From assembly GCA_018985235.1 (NCBI GenBank), contig JADGIG010000208.1, forward strand, positions 1 to 12,852: DNA of 12,852 nucleotides, given 5' to 3'. The notes under the pieces are model-generated. The model was not told the origin of the DNA, searched no databases, and saw only the letters and a program-made list of their open reading frames with translations. Numbering within the stretch: position 1 is the stretch's first letter; every line of letters begins with the position of its first letter. This document shows positions 1 to 8,360 of this stretch, one piece after another. Source of the stretch: Sanchytrium tribonematis (lineage: Eukaryota; Sanchytriomycota; Sanchytriomycetes; Sanchytriales; Sanchytriaceae). The translations under genes and the position numbers were made by a program.

Positions 1-881
1 CTCGGATGGGCCAGTTTAATTCTTGGTGCTTTAAGGTGATGCCATTTTCTGTTATTGTACAACCCAAATATTCGATACTGGTCATGCCAAATTGAATTAC
101 GGAGACAACGGTCAAAAACAACTTCGATCATACGAAGATGTTCTGTGCATGTTTCAGTGGCTAATAGAGTATCGTCCTGATAAACAAACTTGTATGAAAA
201 AGATATTCTCGGAAAGCAATATCCATTCCACGCTGAAAGGTCTTTCCAGAATTAGTAGTCCAAAATGGCACCCCAAGATATTCAAATACTCCTACATCTG
301 ACAATACCCTTTACGACAGTCAAATTTAGCAAAATATCTTTTCCCTTTGAACATTGCCATGGATATTGATCTGAAACGGTTACAGCACTTAAATTGCGAC
401 AATTAACGGAAAATCGAAATACGTCCTGAGATCTAGATTTAGGAACCAAAACAACAGGCGAACAATATTCAGTGTGTCCCTTTACCTCGCGTATGATGCT
501 TTCTTCCAGCTTGTATTTGATTTTGTTTTCAATAAATCGCTTTTGCTTAAAAATGCTCGATTATGTCGAGATTTCCTTGGAACATCAGTAGTTTCAATGC
601 GATGTTCAATTGGCAATGTACATCTCAATTTATCTTCAAATCATCCTCTTCTTCTTTTAAAAATTTCAAGGACTGCCTGTTTGCCTGCCGAATATCCAAT
701 TTCAAGTGTAACAAAATCAACCATTGGCTGAATGCCTCACTTGTAAAAAGTTAATCTTTAATTTCTTCTTCAGAAATTATGATTCCTCTCAATATTTGAT
801 TGGACGGGGATCAGATGATTGTCTACAGCCATTTTAATTTCCTTAAAATAAATCAACTGGAATTAGATTCATTCCCAAAAT
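1..881 (-). pseudogene. Ty3/gypsy pol remnant: protease tail and reverse transcriptase
   Basis: Read on the minus strand in shifting frames, this holds the end of a retropepsin (ILGMNLIPVD from 881) and then an RT in family order: an IETTDVP linker near 600, EESIIREVKG and YCSPVVLVPKS (about 500-440), RFSVNCRNLSAVT (about 415), a YFAKFDCRKGYCQM block (about 340-300; frame change just before it), VFEYLGVPF and KTFQRGMD (about 290-225), the catalytic YQDD at 182-171, TEHLRMIEVVFDR, and IEYLGCTITENGI near the left edge. In Ty3 elements this enzyme copies the element RNA into DNA inside virus-like particles. At least five frame changes and an in-frame TGA (643-641) make it non-functional as written. 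RNase H and integrase would lie left of the window. The protease active-site DTG/DSG is absent; the similarity stops where LINE-A begins. Class is well supported by motif order; exact family is not. Confidence 0.85.
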
Positions 882-926
882 CATATGCGACAAGGAGAAA
901 CGACTTGTAATAGAGACAGCAATAAA

Positions 927-2078
927 ATGGCTAAATTGAAGCCAAAAACAAAGCAATTACTAAGTAAACATGGAAAAAAAAAGGTTTACGGTTTAACTAG
1001 ACTTATTCTACTCAATATGCAGACATCTTACGAAGATGGAGAGCGAATGGACGATATGGATGACTTTCGAGAAGCAATTTGTGATGCGACGGGTATACAA
1101 TATCGCCAGATCAAGCAATGTTAGGAGATTGACACCAATTTTGTAGAATTGATCTTCCAGAGACAACATTTAGAAAGAATTGAACAGGCTCTTACATTGT
1201 TCAAAGAAGAATACGGACGAAAATTTGCAAATATTTCCTGGAAAACGGAAAAATCATGGCACATGTCTCTTTTAACATATTGATCATGATAAGAAGAATG
1301 AGGAAATTCAGCGACTTCATAGTTTGATTTTTGATCTGGCATGTATCTTGAAAAGCAACCGTCAACCCTGTTTTAAAGGGGTAAATGGACTCTATTTGGA
1401 TTCCGTTGCAATTTTAAATTCTGGATTAAATATGGATAGTTATTAGGGCAAATTACAAAATAGAGTGACAAAATTACTTGAGGAAGACCCAGCTGCAATG
1501 CTGAGCATTAATATTACAAAAGGCAACATCACTGATTGTGAAGATTATGAGGAAGATATAACTGAATTTGCAAAAGCAAATGGAAATAAAGTGCTGGATA
1601 AATTCAACAAATCTGCTAAAAAGAATTCTAAAGCGACGGAAGACATCAAAATGTGCGATGTGAATGATAAAGAATCAAGCAAGTTAAACCCACCAATTAA
1701 GCCGCCACACAAGATTCTTGTGAATATAGTTGTAGATCATCAACCCAAAATAGTTCAACAACCATTAAACATGTATTTGATCAAGTTGGAAATGTGTCAC
1801 ATGCTGTGTATAATTTGGTAAATGCGCCAAATCCACAAACAGTTTTGGAAAATAATTCCACCATCTATTGTCTAAGAAAACTACCAGCAACTCATAAAGT
1901 GGAAATTAATGAATTTGGAGCGATGCGTGAAATCAATGTAACCTTTTTGAAGAATCCTGGTTTGTTGATTCCATTATTGCTAACAAAAGAAGCAGAAAAG
2001 TATGATGTTTTGGTGAATGGAATGTCATTTTCTACGCAGGCGGAATTTGCTGAAGGAATCAAGCCGATTATAATTTAA
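927..2078 (+). pseudogene. LINE-A ORF1-like region (RNA-binding/gag-like), broken
   Basis: The ATG at 927 opens a lysine-rich start (MAKLKPKTKQLLSKHGKKK); an alternative in-frame ATG lies at 885. TAG (1122-1124) interrupts it, but the same frame continues with FVELIFQRQHLERIEQ and FANISWK, a pattern like the beta3-helix part of an RRM fold (weak inference). A frame change near 1280 leads to IDHDKKNEEIQRLHSL, another TAG lies at 1444-1446, then an acidic and lysine-rich low-complexity stretch (1465-1780). A further frame change near 1785 enters NVSHAVYNLVNAPNPQ and INEFGAMREINVTFL, which ends at TAA (2076-2078). That last frame is the one used by the endonuclease downstream, so ORF1 and ORF2 were probably one reading frame. 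No CCHC zinc knuckle is visible. By position this should be the nucleic-acid-binding protein that packages LINE RNA. Confidence 0.6.
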
Positions 2079-3569
2079 TCTAAAGAGATTCAAGATTCGA
2101 ATGAAAATATTAAAGTAAATCGCTTTAATTATTTGGCACACTGTTTGGATACCTTGTTTGTTTTTCTGAAGTGGTTCATGATTTTTGAAGTATTTCATTT
2201 ATTTGGTGCCTATTCTACGCAAATTCACTTTGCTGGACAAATATTTACAATTCCCAGTACACACAGTAGTACATTTCAAGATGCCCATGTTCACTTTGCT
2301 GCAAAAGGATGGCCGAAAGGCGACATTCTTCTTAATAACGAAGTGCAAGCACTTGGTAATAAAATTGAACCCAATCATGATGGCAAATTATATTACAAGT
2401 GTCATAACAACTCTTTCAAAAGCAAAAAGGATGTAAGCCGCAAATCCATCAAAATTGCTGGATTAAACGACTATGGACTAAAGTATTGCATTAAAGATTG
2501 TAATAGAACAATTAGAGATGATCAATTGGATATTTTGTTTTTATCCGAGGTTAAAATTCATCAGCTATTCATCCTCAATGGAATATTTTATAATAAATCC
2601 CAATCAAAGTACTGGATGGCCATTATGTATAATTTGGAGACATATACAGCAAATGAAATTAAAATTACTAGTGAAAGTGATACACACATTAGAATGCAAC
2701 TAAAAGATGTAGACATTATGTATATTTATAGAGAATTAGGAACTGTACCATTAAAATGGTATTTAGAGCATATTCAGCAATATATTACAAGCAAGACAAT
2801 TCTTTTCGGAGATTTCAATCTAAACATTAAAATTAATAGGTTGCCAAATAAGACTATTGCATTATTTGACAGGTTAAACTTGGATTCTTTGAATTTGTTG
2901 GATATTTCTGGAGAATGTGCATTTCACAACAAAAATGGTGGTCACAGTTACATCGACTTAGTGTTTTACAAAGAAACAGACTCATTCACCATTAAAAATG
3001 CATATCTGATTGATACTTTGTACAATTCTGATCATAAGGCAATTTGAATGGAAATTGAATTAAAAGATGAAGATTGCATTATTTTAGAGAAAAGACCAAG
3101 ATGGCGCATCAATAAGCTAAAAAATGATGATAATTGCCTGCTAGAATTCCAGAACTACATCAATGTACAGAATTCCAGAAGAAGAGCAGAAATTCTTCAA
3201 TTGATTCATGACATGAAGCATAAAGAAAATAATATAATAAATCTAGAAAAATGCGATCAAATCAGCGACATATTGCACAAAATAATCAAGGATTCAGCAA
3301 ACCAAGCAATTGGAAAGACAATGAAATGAAACATGTGACATTTAAGTGAGTTTATTGTTGCTAGCACAAATAGATTGATAGGAAACACAGACATTGCCAT
3401 TGAAATTATCAAACAGAGTAGAAATTTAGCATTTAAAACACATAAAAACAACACAAATGAAAAGAATGGCAGTAGATTTATCAAACAGATATCAACTAGC
3501 CAAAAGAGGCACGCAAAATCTAATATCCTGCAAAATGCTAATCAAATTGAAGATAAACTATCACAATAG
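2079..3569 (+). pseudogene. LINE-A endonuclease (EEP/APE-like) and connector
   Basis: In frame with the preceding region after a single TAA, without a convincing ATG. In the open stretch 2133-3047 (304 codons) residues about 31-88 form a possible ubiquitin-like segment (see findings), and from about residue 105 the exonuclease-endonuclease-phosphatase fold begins: IKIAGLNDYGL with Asn112, DILFLSEVK with Glu139, TILFGDFNLN with Asp227 and Asn229, SYIDLVF with Asp275, and NSDHKA with Asp300 and His301. All key catalytic residues appear present, so the domain itself is well kept. In LINEs it nicks target DNA to prime reverse transcription. TGA (3045-3047) follows directly after the SDH motif; the same frame resumes through RRRAEILQLI and ANQAIGKTMK, is interrupted by TGA at 3327 and 3336, and ends at TAG (3567-3569). 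The connector between endonuclease and RT is lysine-rich. Confidence 0.85.
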
Positions 3570-3599
3570 GATTCTAAATGGGATCTGACCGACAGAACA

Positions 3600-4581
3600 C
3601 CCCTTCATATTTTATGACAGTAGAAATGAGTCTGATTGGACTGCTTTTAATTTGCAAGAATTTAAAGACTTGTTAAAACAGTTGCCAAATTCAAAATCCC
3701 CGGTAACCGATCCACTACAAGCAGAATTATTGAAAATGGCCCCATTGGCATTTAAAGAACTACTTTTAGAATATATGAATGGATTGTGTGAACAAGGACT
3801 CATTCCTGATCACATGCGATATAATTTAACAATTCCACTCCCGAAGAATCCAAATTTCACAGATTTTGACGACATGAAGAAACAGCGACCGATCAATCTG
3901 TTTGATCACATTAAAAAGTTGATGGAGGCATTTATATTGCCCACTATTAATCCCCATTTGCAAACTTCAAACAAATTCGTCATTTGTAAGGTAGATATAA
4001 GTTCCGCCTTTGATTCTGTCCAATTCCCCCCATTGCAGCAATTTATAATTGAATTGGCAATTCAACAGAATATCAAACAGATTCTGCTAAACCTGGTTTG
4101 TAGTCAACATCTGGCATTGTTAATTGGCGATTTAACGTCTGGATTTAAGGCAATTAATAAGGGTCAACCTCAAGGCTCTAAAATCAGCCCTGGGCTCTTC
4201 TACAGATTATTGGATATTTTATTTCTTGGATTTGAATATTTTCACATTCTGTTTGCAGATGATTGTTTGATTGTGTGCAAACCAGGTGAATTAAATGAAG
4301 CAATTGCGGATATCAAAAAAAGAATAGCGAGGCTGGGATTGACATTAAATGAAGCAAAAACAGAAACCCTTGGTGAGCGTTACAGTATCTGGCTGGTTAT
4401 AAAAATTAACAAATTTGGTCTATCTCGCGAAATGCAGTTAGAATACAATATTAACAAAGCAAAGCGTAAATTGGGAAAATTGACTAAATTTGGCGTTTTC
4501 AAGAATTCATTTAAATATAGTCATTTATTGCGCTCAATAGGTATTGCGCTCAATAGGTACTTTTTTATTACCTGTTGTTGA
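3600..4581 (+). pseudogene. LINE-A reverse transcriptase
   Basis: The frame enters near 3600 (FYDSRNESDWTAF) after a frame change and is open to TGA at 4579-4581. Numbering from 3652: LPNSKSPVTDPLQAELLK (11-28), GLIPDHM (49-55), the LP(K) strand at 63-65, RPINLFDHIKKLMEAF (79-94), motif A KVDISSAFDSV with Asp115, GQPQGSKISPG (171-181), and the catalytic FADD box with Asp203/Asp204, then LGLTLNEAKTETL. This is the polymerase that copies LINE RNA at the nicked target. Two oddities: the usual block between RPI...E and motif A (the QFGF...T region, several tens of residues) is missing between about 3965 and 3985, suggesting an internal deletion; and a 16-bp tandem duplication (4527-4559) shifts the frame so that the conserved LLPVVEYGLKEW segment falls out of frame. 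Confidence 0.88.
4527..4559 (+). repeat. 16-bp tandem duplication inside LINE-A RT
   Basis: The unit attgcgctcaataggt occurs twice head to tail (4527-4542 and 4543-4558, with a following shared a). Sixteen is not a multiple of three, so it shifts the frame. Counting only one unit, the frame would run on from HLLRSIG into LLPVVEYGLKEW, the segment expected after the RT thumb in LINEs. The duplication therefore looks like a secondary, inactivating event or an assembly artefact. Confidence 0.9.
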
Positions 4582-5541
4582 GTATGGTCTGAAAGAGTGG
4601 ACATATTTCTTAATGAATACGTGCGCAAATTATTAAATTTGCAATATTCAATGCCAGTTGAAGACATACGCACCATTTGTGGATATGATAAATTTAAATT
4701 GCGATGGCAAGATATTGGTGTGAGATTTTTCAACAAATTGAGCATGAAGGCAAATAGAATGAACTTGCTTTTGTTTCATCCTAGAATAAAAATGGGATTT
4801 TCCATTCCAAAACAAATCATCAAATCCAACAGCGATTCCTCCAAACTTATTCAAACAATACTCAGAAAATTTCCTAAATGCTTCAAACAATGAATTATTC
4901 TGAGTTATCTCGTGAAGTGTGTGTTCCTTCAGAAGAACTTGGACTCCACATATTGCCATTATGTATGTCTAAAACCCAAATTTATGCGATAACAATCACC
5001 AGTTCATCAATCAACGGTATACCTGTTTTGTGAGACAGAATAAAACACTAAAAGAACAAGTACCAGAATGCAATGCTAAAGTTGATGATATTCATGAAAT
5101 TTCAATTTTTACTGATGGAAGTTATCACGCAGGATCCCCTCCAATTGCAACAGGAGCCATATTAACAGTATTTAAAGAGTCATTTACCTTAAATACTTAT
5201 GATTTAGCAACAATTATTCCAAGAAACAGCACTAGATGTGAGTTAGCAATGGTCATCCAATCAATTTTAAATCTGATCAAAAATGAGATTAAATTTACTA
5301 AATGCACCATTTATACTGATTCAAAAGGGAGTGTAGATATCTACAGCGCATTTAAAATGGAACCAATTACAGCATATGCTTTAGAAGGCATTGAAATGCT
5401 GGGAAATTTGCAATTAGAAATATTAGATAAAATTGACGTAAAATATATAAAAGGACATGATTTAAATAACCCAAATAGTCTAAATCATGTTATGGACTTA
5501 TACACACATGATCATGGAACCAATGAGTTATTACACTAACA
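4582..5541 (+). pseudogene. LINE-A C-terminal linker and RNase H domain
   Basis: 4600-4893 encodes FLNEYVRKLLNLQYSMP and EDIRTICGYDKFKLRW, the linker normally found after the RT in LINE ORF2; it ends at TGA (4891-4893). The similarity continues in another frame from the ATG at 4880 (MNYSELSREVCVPSEEL) to about 5030 and then changes frame again. From 5030 (169 codons, no ATG) an RNase HI domain is clear: SIFTDGSYHAG with Asp29, RCELAMVIQ with Glu71, TIYTDSKGSV with Asp97, KYIKGHDLNNPNS with His143, and HVMDLYTH with Asp156. All four acidic residues of the active site are in place. RNase H removes the RNA template strand after first-strand synthesis. The domain is intact while the linker has two frameshifts. 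Confidence 0.85.
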
Positions 5542-5660
5542 GATGAATGTGAAATATGGTAAACAGTGTAAGAGTAGAGCACTAAATATGATTTGGCAGA
5601 GCCAAATAAAATGCAGAGCATTTTTGTAAAATTTATAATTTTTTAAATTTTTTTATTTTT
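5542..5660 (+). other. LINE-A 3' untranslated tail
   Basis: About 120 bases after the RNase H stop (TAA 5537-5539) without coding potential on the plus strand. It becomes strongly A/T-rich from 5620, with T runs and an aataaaa-like signal (aataataaaaa near 5680) just outside. No clean poly(A) or short tandem tail was found, so the exact end of the element is uncertain by some tens of bases. Confidence 0.45.
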
Positions 5661-5663
5661 GCA

Positions 5664-6064
5664 TCAGTTTGTATTAGGAATAATAAAAACGCATAATTTT
5701 TTTACATGATTTTTTGAAGATGGCCAATGCTCAATTATTTCATCCTCGATTTCACTAATAGTACCACGATCCAAATTGATTGATTCACTTGCTTTTTTAA
5801 TCCATAATCAATATTGATAAACAAGTTTGTGCTCTGGAATTTCATCAGTAAATCTCTCTTCTAATTTCAGTGCTTGATCTTTAAATAACCTAATAAAAAC
5901 TTCCCCATTTTTTCGATAAGAATCCACTGGCTGCCAAGGGGGTAAAATGAACTGTTCAAGACCTCCAATTGATTCTCTCCAACGTTGTTTTTCCTTTTCA
6001 AATCCAAACTTGGCCGTGAATTTATTTGGATTTCCCTTTTTAATTCTTCCTCAATTTGATTCAT
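5664..6064 (-). pseudogene. Unrecognised decayed protein gene
   Basis: Minus-strand coding sequence pieced from two frames. It starts around 6064 with MNQIEEELK, changes frame near 6035 and continues GNPNKFTAKFGFEKEKQ, RWRESIGGLEQFILPPWQ, VFIRLFKDQALKLEERF and DEIPEHKLVYQY to a TGA at 5810-5808. The same frame then reads LWIKKASESINLDRG and ISEIEDEIIEHWPSSKNH to TGA at 5666-5664. The composition (charged, few low-complexity runs, amphipathic helices) looks like real protein rather than chance, and the open frame from 6050 to 5664 has one internal stop. I do not recognise a family. It lies just downstream of, and on the same strand as, the recombinase-like gene and may belong to the same element, but its coding capacity is cut where LINE-A ends. 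Confidence 0.45.
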
Positions 6065-6431
6065 TTGTGTGGAATTAATGCCATAAATTCTGGGATTAAG
6101 GACCGTAATTAATGGCTAAATTAGTATAAAATTACATTTTGCACTTTAATTTCCTTATTAATATTTTGTTCCATAGAGGGTACAGGGTGAAAGTAAGCAG
6201 ATTATTATGATTCAAATTATTATTTCGTGCATTTACTTGCTGCTATGATGTCCAGACAATTTAGTTGTGTACCAAATGCCCGGTACAATAGTGTGGAGTC
6301 TATTTGGCTGTTTGAATGATGGTTGTTGATATTCCCTAGAAGTGATATCACGTTGAGAAAATGGACCTAAGTCAACTGAATAATACCGCAGTGATCTAGA
6401 TATGTAAATAAATCAAGATACGCTTTTCCAA
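6065..6431. other. Gap between two minus-strand remnants
   Basis: No open frame of note on either strand. On the minus strand there are scraps: RIYGINSTQ runs into the following pseudogene (about 6095-6065), and YTTKLSGHHSSK lies at about 6270-6235, which faintly recalls the GH(x)S box of tyrosine recombinases and would be at a plausible distance downstream of the recombinase-like gene. The similarity is too short to call. No promoter, RNA gene or repeat was seen. Confidence 0.35.
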
Positions 6432-7174
6432 TTATAACTTAGTGATACACTTTTGTTTCTTTTGCTTGCAAGAATAAATTTGCAAAACAAAATATGGTTT
6501 AGAATTTCGGTCAACAGAATGTTCTAGCCAAAACACCTTTGCTTCAAGAAAATTTTGAGTTCTCATTGCGCACGTAATCCCAACTCGAATTATAATTCGA
6601 TATAAGAGAGCTCTTGGTGAGTCGTCATTAAATTCAGGTTTGGTTTCTAATAATAAACAAATTTCATTAATTGTCATGTTAAATGGTTGTGCCTTTGGAT
6701 TATTTTCAAAGTAGTGCAAACAGTCTTTTCTGCAACTTTTGTAGGCATTGACATAATTTTTCATTTCCAACACATCAAATAAATCAATAGAAACCAGCTG
6801 CTTTATAAGAGCATTTAATAAAGAAACATACGAGTCTAATGTGTTTGGTGACAAATATTCACCATCATTTTTTTTAAATTGAAAATAAAAGATGCAATTA
6901 CCCGATCAATAAAATTTTGAACTTTTAATTGTTTCAATGTGAGCTCTACGGGAATTGACTCATTGTAGTCAATTAATGCTGATTTAAAGTGCACGATTAG
7001 CCTCTTTTTCAATAAATTAATCTGATTGATTGTTGATGGTTCTTTGGCATAAAATTTTAATCCATTTATCTCTGATTCAAATTAAACTCAGCTCTCATTT
7101 TTTATTAAAATTGGTTCATTCTCATGGTTGATATGTAGTTCTTGTTCAAGATGATGTGCGTTACTTGATTGCAT
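6432..7174 (-). pseudogene. Tyrosine-recombinase-like gene (DUF3504/Crypton-like), broken
   Basis: An ATG at 7174 opens MQSSNAHHLEQELHINHEN; two in-frame stops (TGA 7090-7088, TAA 7084-7082) follow, then the same frame runs FYAKEPSTINQINLLKKR, VHFKSALIDYNESIPVEL and VQNFIDRVIASFIFNLKK. A one-base shift at an A8 run (6868-6875) joins this to NDGEYLSPNTLDSYVSLL, typical of the SAM-like core-binding domain of tyrosine recombinases. Then DSPRALLYRIIIRVGIT and CAMRTQNFLEAKVFW match the box I region, the Arg of AMRT being the likely first catalytic Arg, and YFVLQIYSCKQKKQKC the beta-hairpin that carries the catalytic Lys. The frame stops at 6432; the HxxR, GH and Tyr boxes are not visible in frame. 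Such proteins are encoded by Crypton elements and by domesticated DUF3504 genes. The family call rests on motif pattern only. Confidence 0.55.
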
Positions 7175-7241
7175 CTCGTTTCAGAAAAAAATAAAACATT
7201 TAACTCGGCCTTTACGGAATACGTCGCGATTGTTAATACTA

Positions 7242-7620
7242 TTAATATAGTTTACTAGCAGCGGTTTTCTGTTGGTAATCTTTTCCACCACCCCTTTGTT
7301 CTTTTTTATTTTCTTTTAAACGTTTTTCTGTTTGTGTGGCCCTGTTTTTATTTCTGTGTCTGTCTTTAATTGCCAATTCTTTAGATTGTGAAATTTTCCC
7401 TGGTTTCTTCCAATGAATTTGGAGGTGGTACTATTTCAGGACGCAACGCTCGAATCAATAAAATGAATCTGCATTCTCTGAAGAATTTCCTCTGATCTCC
7501 CTCCATATTTTGCTAGTTTGGCACGCAATTTATCAAAATAATCTGCTGTCTCACGAACTGTACGGCCGCCCTGTTTTGTGCACAAATATATACATGCATT
7601 AAATCTAAAACAGGGGTAAG
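7242..7620 (-). pseudogene. Retrotransposon gag (capsid) fragment
   Basis: Minus strand. From about 7582: CTKQGGRTVRETADYF and DKLRAKLAKYGGRSEEI, then after a one-base frame change near 7460, IRALRPEIVPPPNSLEETRE, then after another change a basic tail (SKELAIKDRHRNKNRATQ, KENKKEQRGGGKDYQQK) ending at TAA 7244-7242. The pattern 'KQ-G-TV-EY(F)-LR, F---L-PEI---P-SLEE' is that of the C-terminal capsid half of Ty3/gypsy Gag; the basic tail could be a nucleocapsid region, though no CCHC knuckle is present. Just upstream another frame gives TPVLDLMHVYI, also as expected for Gag. It is truncated near 7620-7640 at the Harbinger element. The gag call is inference from pattern and would need a profile search. 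Confidence 0.45.
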
Positions 7621-7769
7621 CATGGATCTTAATGTTTTACATCAAGCAAAAAAGTTCTAATTGCTACCAAAAGAAAGCAGTCAAGTCCAGCAATGTGAAT
7701 ATACCACCCATCGCTCATTAATTAAGTTCCAATGGGAAAGTAAAACTCACCAAAGCATCAACTGGTTCA

Positions 7770-8355
7770 ATGCATGATTTTCATGCTATTGTTTCCAAAG
7801 AACTAGAAGAAAATGAATTTATTAGATCCATCGAGTCCATTAGATCGAAGGAAAAGGATTTTGAGAAGTGGGGAATTAAATTGAAGGAATGGATTGATCA
7901 ATCTGGAGCATCAGCAATTGAGGGATCATATGGGAAGATTGTTGCCTAAGACATTGATGATGCTGTTTAAAGTTATTTGTGAAAATTTCAAGTCAGCCAT
8001 TGCAATGAATCCAAAAGGAGAGCCGGAGATTATGGATTCCGGGAAATCGACAACTCCAAAAGGAAAAGCAGCAGGAATCATTTCCACACCATTAACTAGT
8101 GGTGATTTACTTGATCGATTTATAATGATGAAGAGCATGTAGATGATGGGAGAAATTGCTCCAAATGAAACAAATGCAAATGATGAAGATGAGAAAATCT
8201 TTAAGAAAAAGAAATTTGCAAAGGAAATGGAGGAAAAAAAGCTTGCATTGATTTCACAGAAAGCAGATATCTACAAGAAATTCAAAGAAGCAGGAATGAA
8301 TGATGCAGATGCGTTGCAATTTGCTGGATTGAGTAAAGAAGCAAAAGAACAATAA
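7770..8355 (+). pseudogene. Possible Harbinger accessory protein, coiled-coil C-terminus
   Basis: An ATG at 7770 gives MHDFHAIVSKELEENEF, RSKEKDFEKWGIKLKEW and SGASAIEGSYGKIVA to TAA (7947-7949). A frame change near there leads to VICENFKSAIAMNPKGEP, PKGKAAGIISTPLTSGDL, a TAG (8140-8142) and on to FKKKKFAKEMEEKKLALI and FKEAGMNDADALQFAGLSK, ending at TAA 8353-8355. The charged helical end resembles the coiled-coil tails of the Myb/trihelix or NAM-associated partner proteins that Harbinger elements encode to bring transposase to DNA, but no complete DNA-binding domain is visible. Upstream in another frame, RSLIKFQWESKTHQSINWF (about 7707-7763) could be a scrap of a trihelix-type helix. It lies tail to tail with the transposase (5 bp apart), which supports the link. 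Function is inferred from position. Confidence 0.5.
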
Positions 8356-8360
8356 ATTAT

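Larger units (their letters stand above)
885..5660 (+). mobile_element. LINE-A: non-LTR retrotransposon, near full length, decayed
   Basis: Plus-strand order is an ORF1-like region (927-2078), apurinic-type endonuclease (about 2440-3047), a connector (3048-3569), RT (3610-4560), a C-terminal linker (4600-5030) and RNase H (about 5090-5530), followed by a short A/T-rich tail. This architecture, with RNase H after RT, is known from I- and Tad-like LINE groups; I cannot place it more finely. The left limit is set where Ty3 protease similarity ends (about 881) and the first plus-strand ATGs occur (885, 927). The right limit, about 5660, is set by the tail and the start of minus-strand coding sequence. 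No target-site duplication could be recognised by eye. It is interrupted by stops of all three kinds and by several frameshifts, so it is not autonomous as written. Confidence 0.85.

Noticed and set aside
92-754. Plus-strand ORFs at 92-301, 474-731 and 563-754
   Set aside because: They overlap the minus-strand Ty3 RT motifs and their own translations show no family pattern; they are antisense shadows.
885-5541. A variant genetic code (for example TGA or TAG as sense) to explain interrupted ORFs
   Set aside because: All three stop codons interrupt the elements and most breaks are frameshifts, which recoding does not explain; TAA, TAG and TGA also end the clean ORFs.
6235-6270. YTTKLSGHHSSK as the missing GH box of the recombinase
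   Set aside because: Only a few residues match, it is followed at once by a stop, and no Tyr box follows; mentioned in the gap entry only.
6432-7620. A DIRS or Ngaro retrotransposon, because a gag-like piece lies next to a tyrosine recombinase on the same strand
   Set aside because: No RT/RNase H of that class lies beside them, the two are in different frames with stops between, and the nearest minus-strand RT (1-881) has Ty3-type motifs. A genome copy joining them would reopen the question.
7926-8138. Minus-strand ORF opposite the accessory gene
   Set aside because: The plus strand continues in frame to a lysine-rich coiled coil next to the transposase; the minus frame has no family pattern.
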